Assembly: GCA_017483235.1 (NCBI GenBank)
Contig: JAFULE010000162.1
Span: 1 to 6,216, forward strand
Reading direction: 5' to 3'
Source of the DNA: Faecalibacterium sp.
GTDB taxonomy: Bacteria > Bacillota > Clostridia > Oscillospirales > Ruminococcaceae
DNA length: 6,216 nucleotides
Part shown: positions 5,041 to 6,216 of the stretch, in pieces
How positions within the stretch are numbered: the first letter of the stretch is position 1
Layout of the letters: each line of letters begins with the position of its first letter
Notes under the pieces: generated by a model
The model's database searches: none
What the model saw: the letters and a program-made list of their open reading frames with translations, nothing else
Told to the model about the DNA's origin: nothing
Translations under genes and position numbers: made by a program

Positions 5041-6216
5041 ATGAGCAAGCCTATTGATCCCAAGTACCTTGGTGAAAACGGTATCCACCGCGTTCCGCTG
5101 TGGCGTATCGGCGGTTTCGCCCTGAACAACACCGCTACCAACCTCTACCTGATGCTGATGGGCTACGTCAGCTTCTACCTGATGGGCTGGGTCGGCCTGG
5201 CACAGGTTGCCGCTGGCTCCTTCGCTATGATGATGCGTCTGTGGGACGGTGTCACCGACCCCATCGTCGGCTTCGTGGTTGACAAGACCAACGGCAAGTT
5301 CGGCAAGAACCGTCCGTTCATGGTCATCGGCAACGTGATCCTGGCTGTCACCAGCTTCATCATGTTCCACGTTACCCACCTGCTGCCCGAAAGCACTGCC
5401 ATCCGTTACGGTTTCTTCATCGTCATCGGCGCCATTTACTACATCGGCTACACCTGCCAGTGTGTTGTCACCAAGTCTGCCCAGACCTGTCTGACCAACG
5501 ACCCCAAGCAGCGTCCCCTGTTTGCCTCCTTTGACGGCGTGTACAACACCGTGCTGTTCGCCATGATCGGTATCTTCTACGCCAACACCGCCGTCAAGCA
5601 TCAGGCCACCGGCGGCTATGCTTCTACCGAGTTCTTCCATGACTGCTGGCTGTTCACCGTCATCGTGTCTGCCATCTTCACCACCATCGCTGTTATCTCC
5701 ATCAGCCCCAAGGACCGCAGCGAGTTCTTCGGCACCGGCGAGGCCCAGATGGTCACCCTGAAGGATTACTGGGAAGTTCTGAAGAACAACCGCGCCATCC
5801 AGATGCTGGTTGTTTCCGCTTCCTCCGACAAGCTGGCCTCTCAGGCTAAGACCAGCGCCGTTACCGTTGCAATGTTCGCCTGCATCTGCGGCTCCACCAA
5901 GCTGTCCGGTACCGTCAGCGCCATCACCACCGTGCCCTGCTGCATCATCACCTTCCTGGCCATCTCCACCATCGCCACCAAGCTGGGCCAGCGTGCTGCT
6001 ATGCTGATCGGTTCCTGGGGCGGTATCGTCTGCAACGCCCTGCTGATCGCCCTGTGGCTGCTGGGCAACCCCGCTTCCATGGTCGCCGACACTGCCGCCG
6101 GTACCATCGCCTGGAACAGCTTCTTTGCCATCGCCCACCTAGGTCTGACCATCATCCAGGCCGGCTTCCAGGGCTTCTCCGGCAACATCGTCATCCCCAT
6201 GACCGCAGACTGCGCA
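5041..6216 (+). CDS. GPH-family (MelB-like) MFS sugar:cation symporter (partial, C-terminus beyond the window)
   Basis: A polytopic inner-membrane transporter of the glycoside-pentoside-hexuronide:cation symporter family (MFS fold). It is open from the ATG at 5041 to the last base, 392 codons, about 85% of a typical 450-480 residue member. The hallmark is in the second membrane segment and the following loop: MMRLWDGVTDPIVGFVVD (64-81), then KFGKNRPF (86-93). Asp69 and Asp73 align with the cation-site Asp55 and Asp59 of MelB, and the loop matches the conserved MFS 2/3 loop. About ten hydrophobic segments are visible, roughly at 23-45, 48-80, 94-114, 121-143, 166-186, 200-222, 252-281, 291-313, 318-342 and 355-385. 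The last residues, IPMTADCA, lead into the family's usual ADxxDY motif. AAGGAG (5024-5029) lies 11 nt before the start. Leucine is almost always CTG and most codons end in C or G, suggesting strong expression. The gene is divergent from the catabolic operon and probably imports its substrate, whose identity is unknown. Confidence 0.93.
   Translation, partial: MSKPIDPKYLGENGIHRVPLWRIGGFALNNTATNLYLMLMGYVSFYLMGWVGLAQVAAGSFAMMMRLWDGVTDPIVGFVVDKTNGKFGKNRPFMVIGNVILAVTSFIMFHVTHLLPESTAIRYGFFIVIGAIYYIGYTCQCVVTKSAQTCLTNDPKQRPLFASFDGVYNTVLFAMIGIFYANTAVKHQATGGYASTEFFHDCWLFTVIVSAIFTTIAVISISPKDRSEFFGTGEAQMVTLKDYWEVLKNNRAIQMLVVSASSDKLASQAKTSAVTVAMFACICGSTKLSGTVSAITTVPCCIITFLAISTIATKLGQRAAMLIGSWGGIVCNALLIALWLLGNPASMVADTAAGTIAWNSFFAIAHLGLTIIQAGFQGFSGNIVIPMTADCA

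Noticed and set aside
5035..6138. A 367-codon open frame on the minus strand opposite the symporter gene
   Set aside because: Its product is rich in Gly, Asp, His and Gln with no recognisable domain, and it has no ribosome-binding site. It mirrors the codon bias of the real gene, whose GPH signature is unambiguous.

Overview
The window looks like a carbohydrate-utilisation locus from a GC-rich member of the Firmicutes, most likely a gut Clostridium-class anaerobe of the Oscillospiraceae/Ruminococcaceae type. The grounds are strong AAGGAG Shine-Dalgarno sites before every gene, codons ending mostly in C or G with CTG dominating for leucine, AT-rich control regions, and protein families common in those bacteria. 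The taxon is an inference from style, not from a marker gene.

Layout: five genes on the minus strand read leftward from about 4757 to beyond base 1, and one gene on the plus strand reads rightward from 5041 beyond base 6216. In transcription order the minus-strand genes are a HAD-type phosphatase (4757-3900), a xylose-isomerase-like TIM-barrel protein with GSPIGK and HENE motifs (3836-2964), a 401-residue Gfo/Idh/MocA oxidoreductase (2827-1622), a second Gfo/Idh/MocA oxidoreductase of about 333 residues (1532-531), and a second TIM-barrel isomerase/epimerase-family protein (488 to beyond base 1, C-terminus missing). The plus-strand gene is a GPH-family (MelB-like) sugar:cation symporter, cut off by the window end after 392 residues. 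The genes with both ends in the window are intact, and no frameshift, mobile element, tRNA, rRNA or CRISPR array was seen.

The genes fit one job. The symporter would import a glycoside, uronide or sugar derivative. The two NAD(P)-dependent dehydrogenases would oxidise or reduce ring hydroxyl/keto groups, the two metal-dependent TIM barrels would isomerise, epimerise or eliminate keto-sugar intermediates, and the HAD enzyme would remove a phosphate. No kinase, glycoside hydrolase or regulator lies inside the window. Gfo/Idh/MocA plus TIM-barrel pairs are known from oxidative (3-keto) glycoside cleavage and from inositol-type catabolism, so this could be a variant of such a pathway. The substrate cannot be read from the sequence.

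Regulation: the 283-bp divergent region 4758-5040 holds a candidate promoter for each direction and several dyads (perfect 14-bp at 4791-4804, imperfect 21-bp at 4900-4920, near-perfect 14-bp at 4980-4993, perfect 10-bp at 4926-4935). Three of the four gaps between minus-strand genes hold a strong GC-rich hairpin without a U-tract. Two of these contain G-U pairs that form only in the operon's own transcript. All five minus-strand genes share a leader of the form AAGGAG, a short A-rich stretch, CCC, then ATG. This pattern fixes the start codon in two cases where longer in-frame starts exist.
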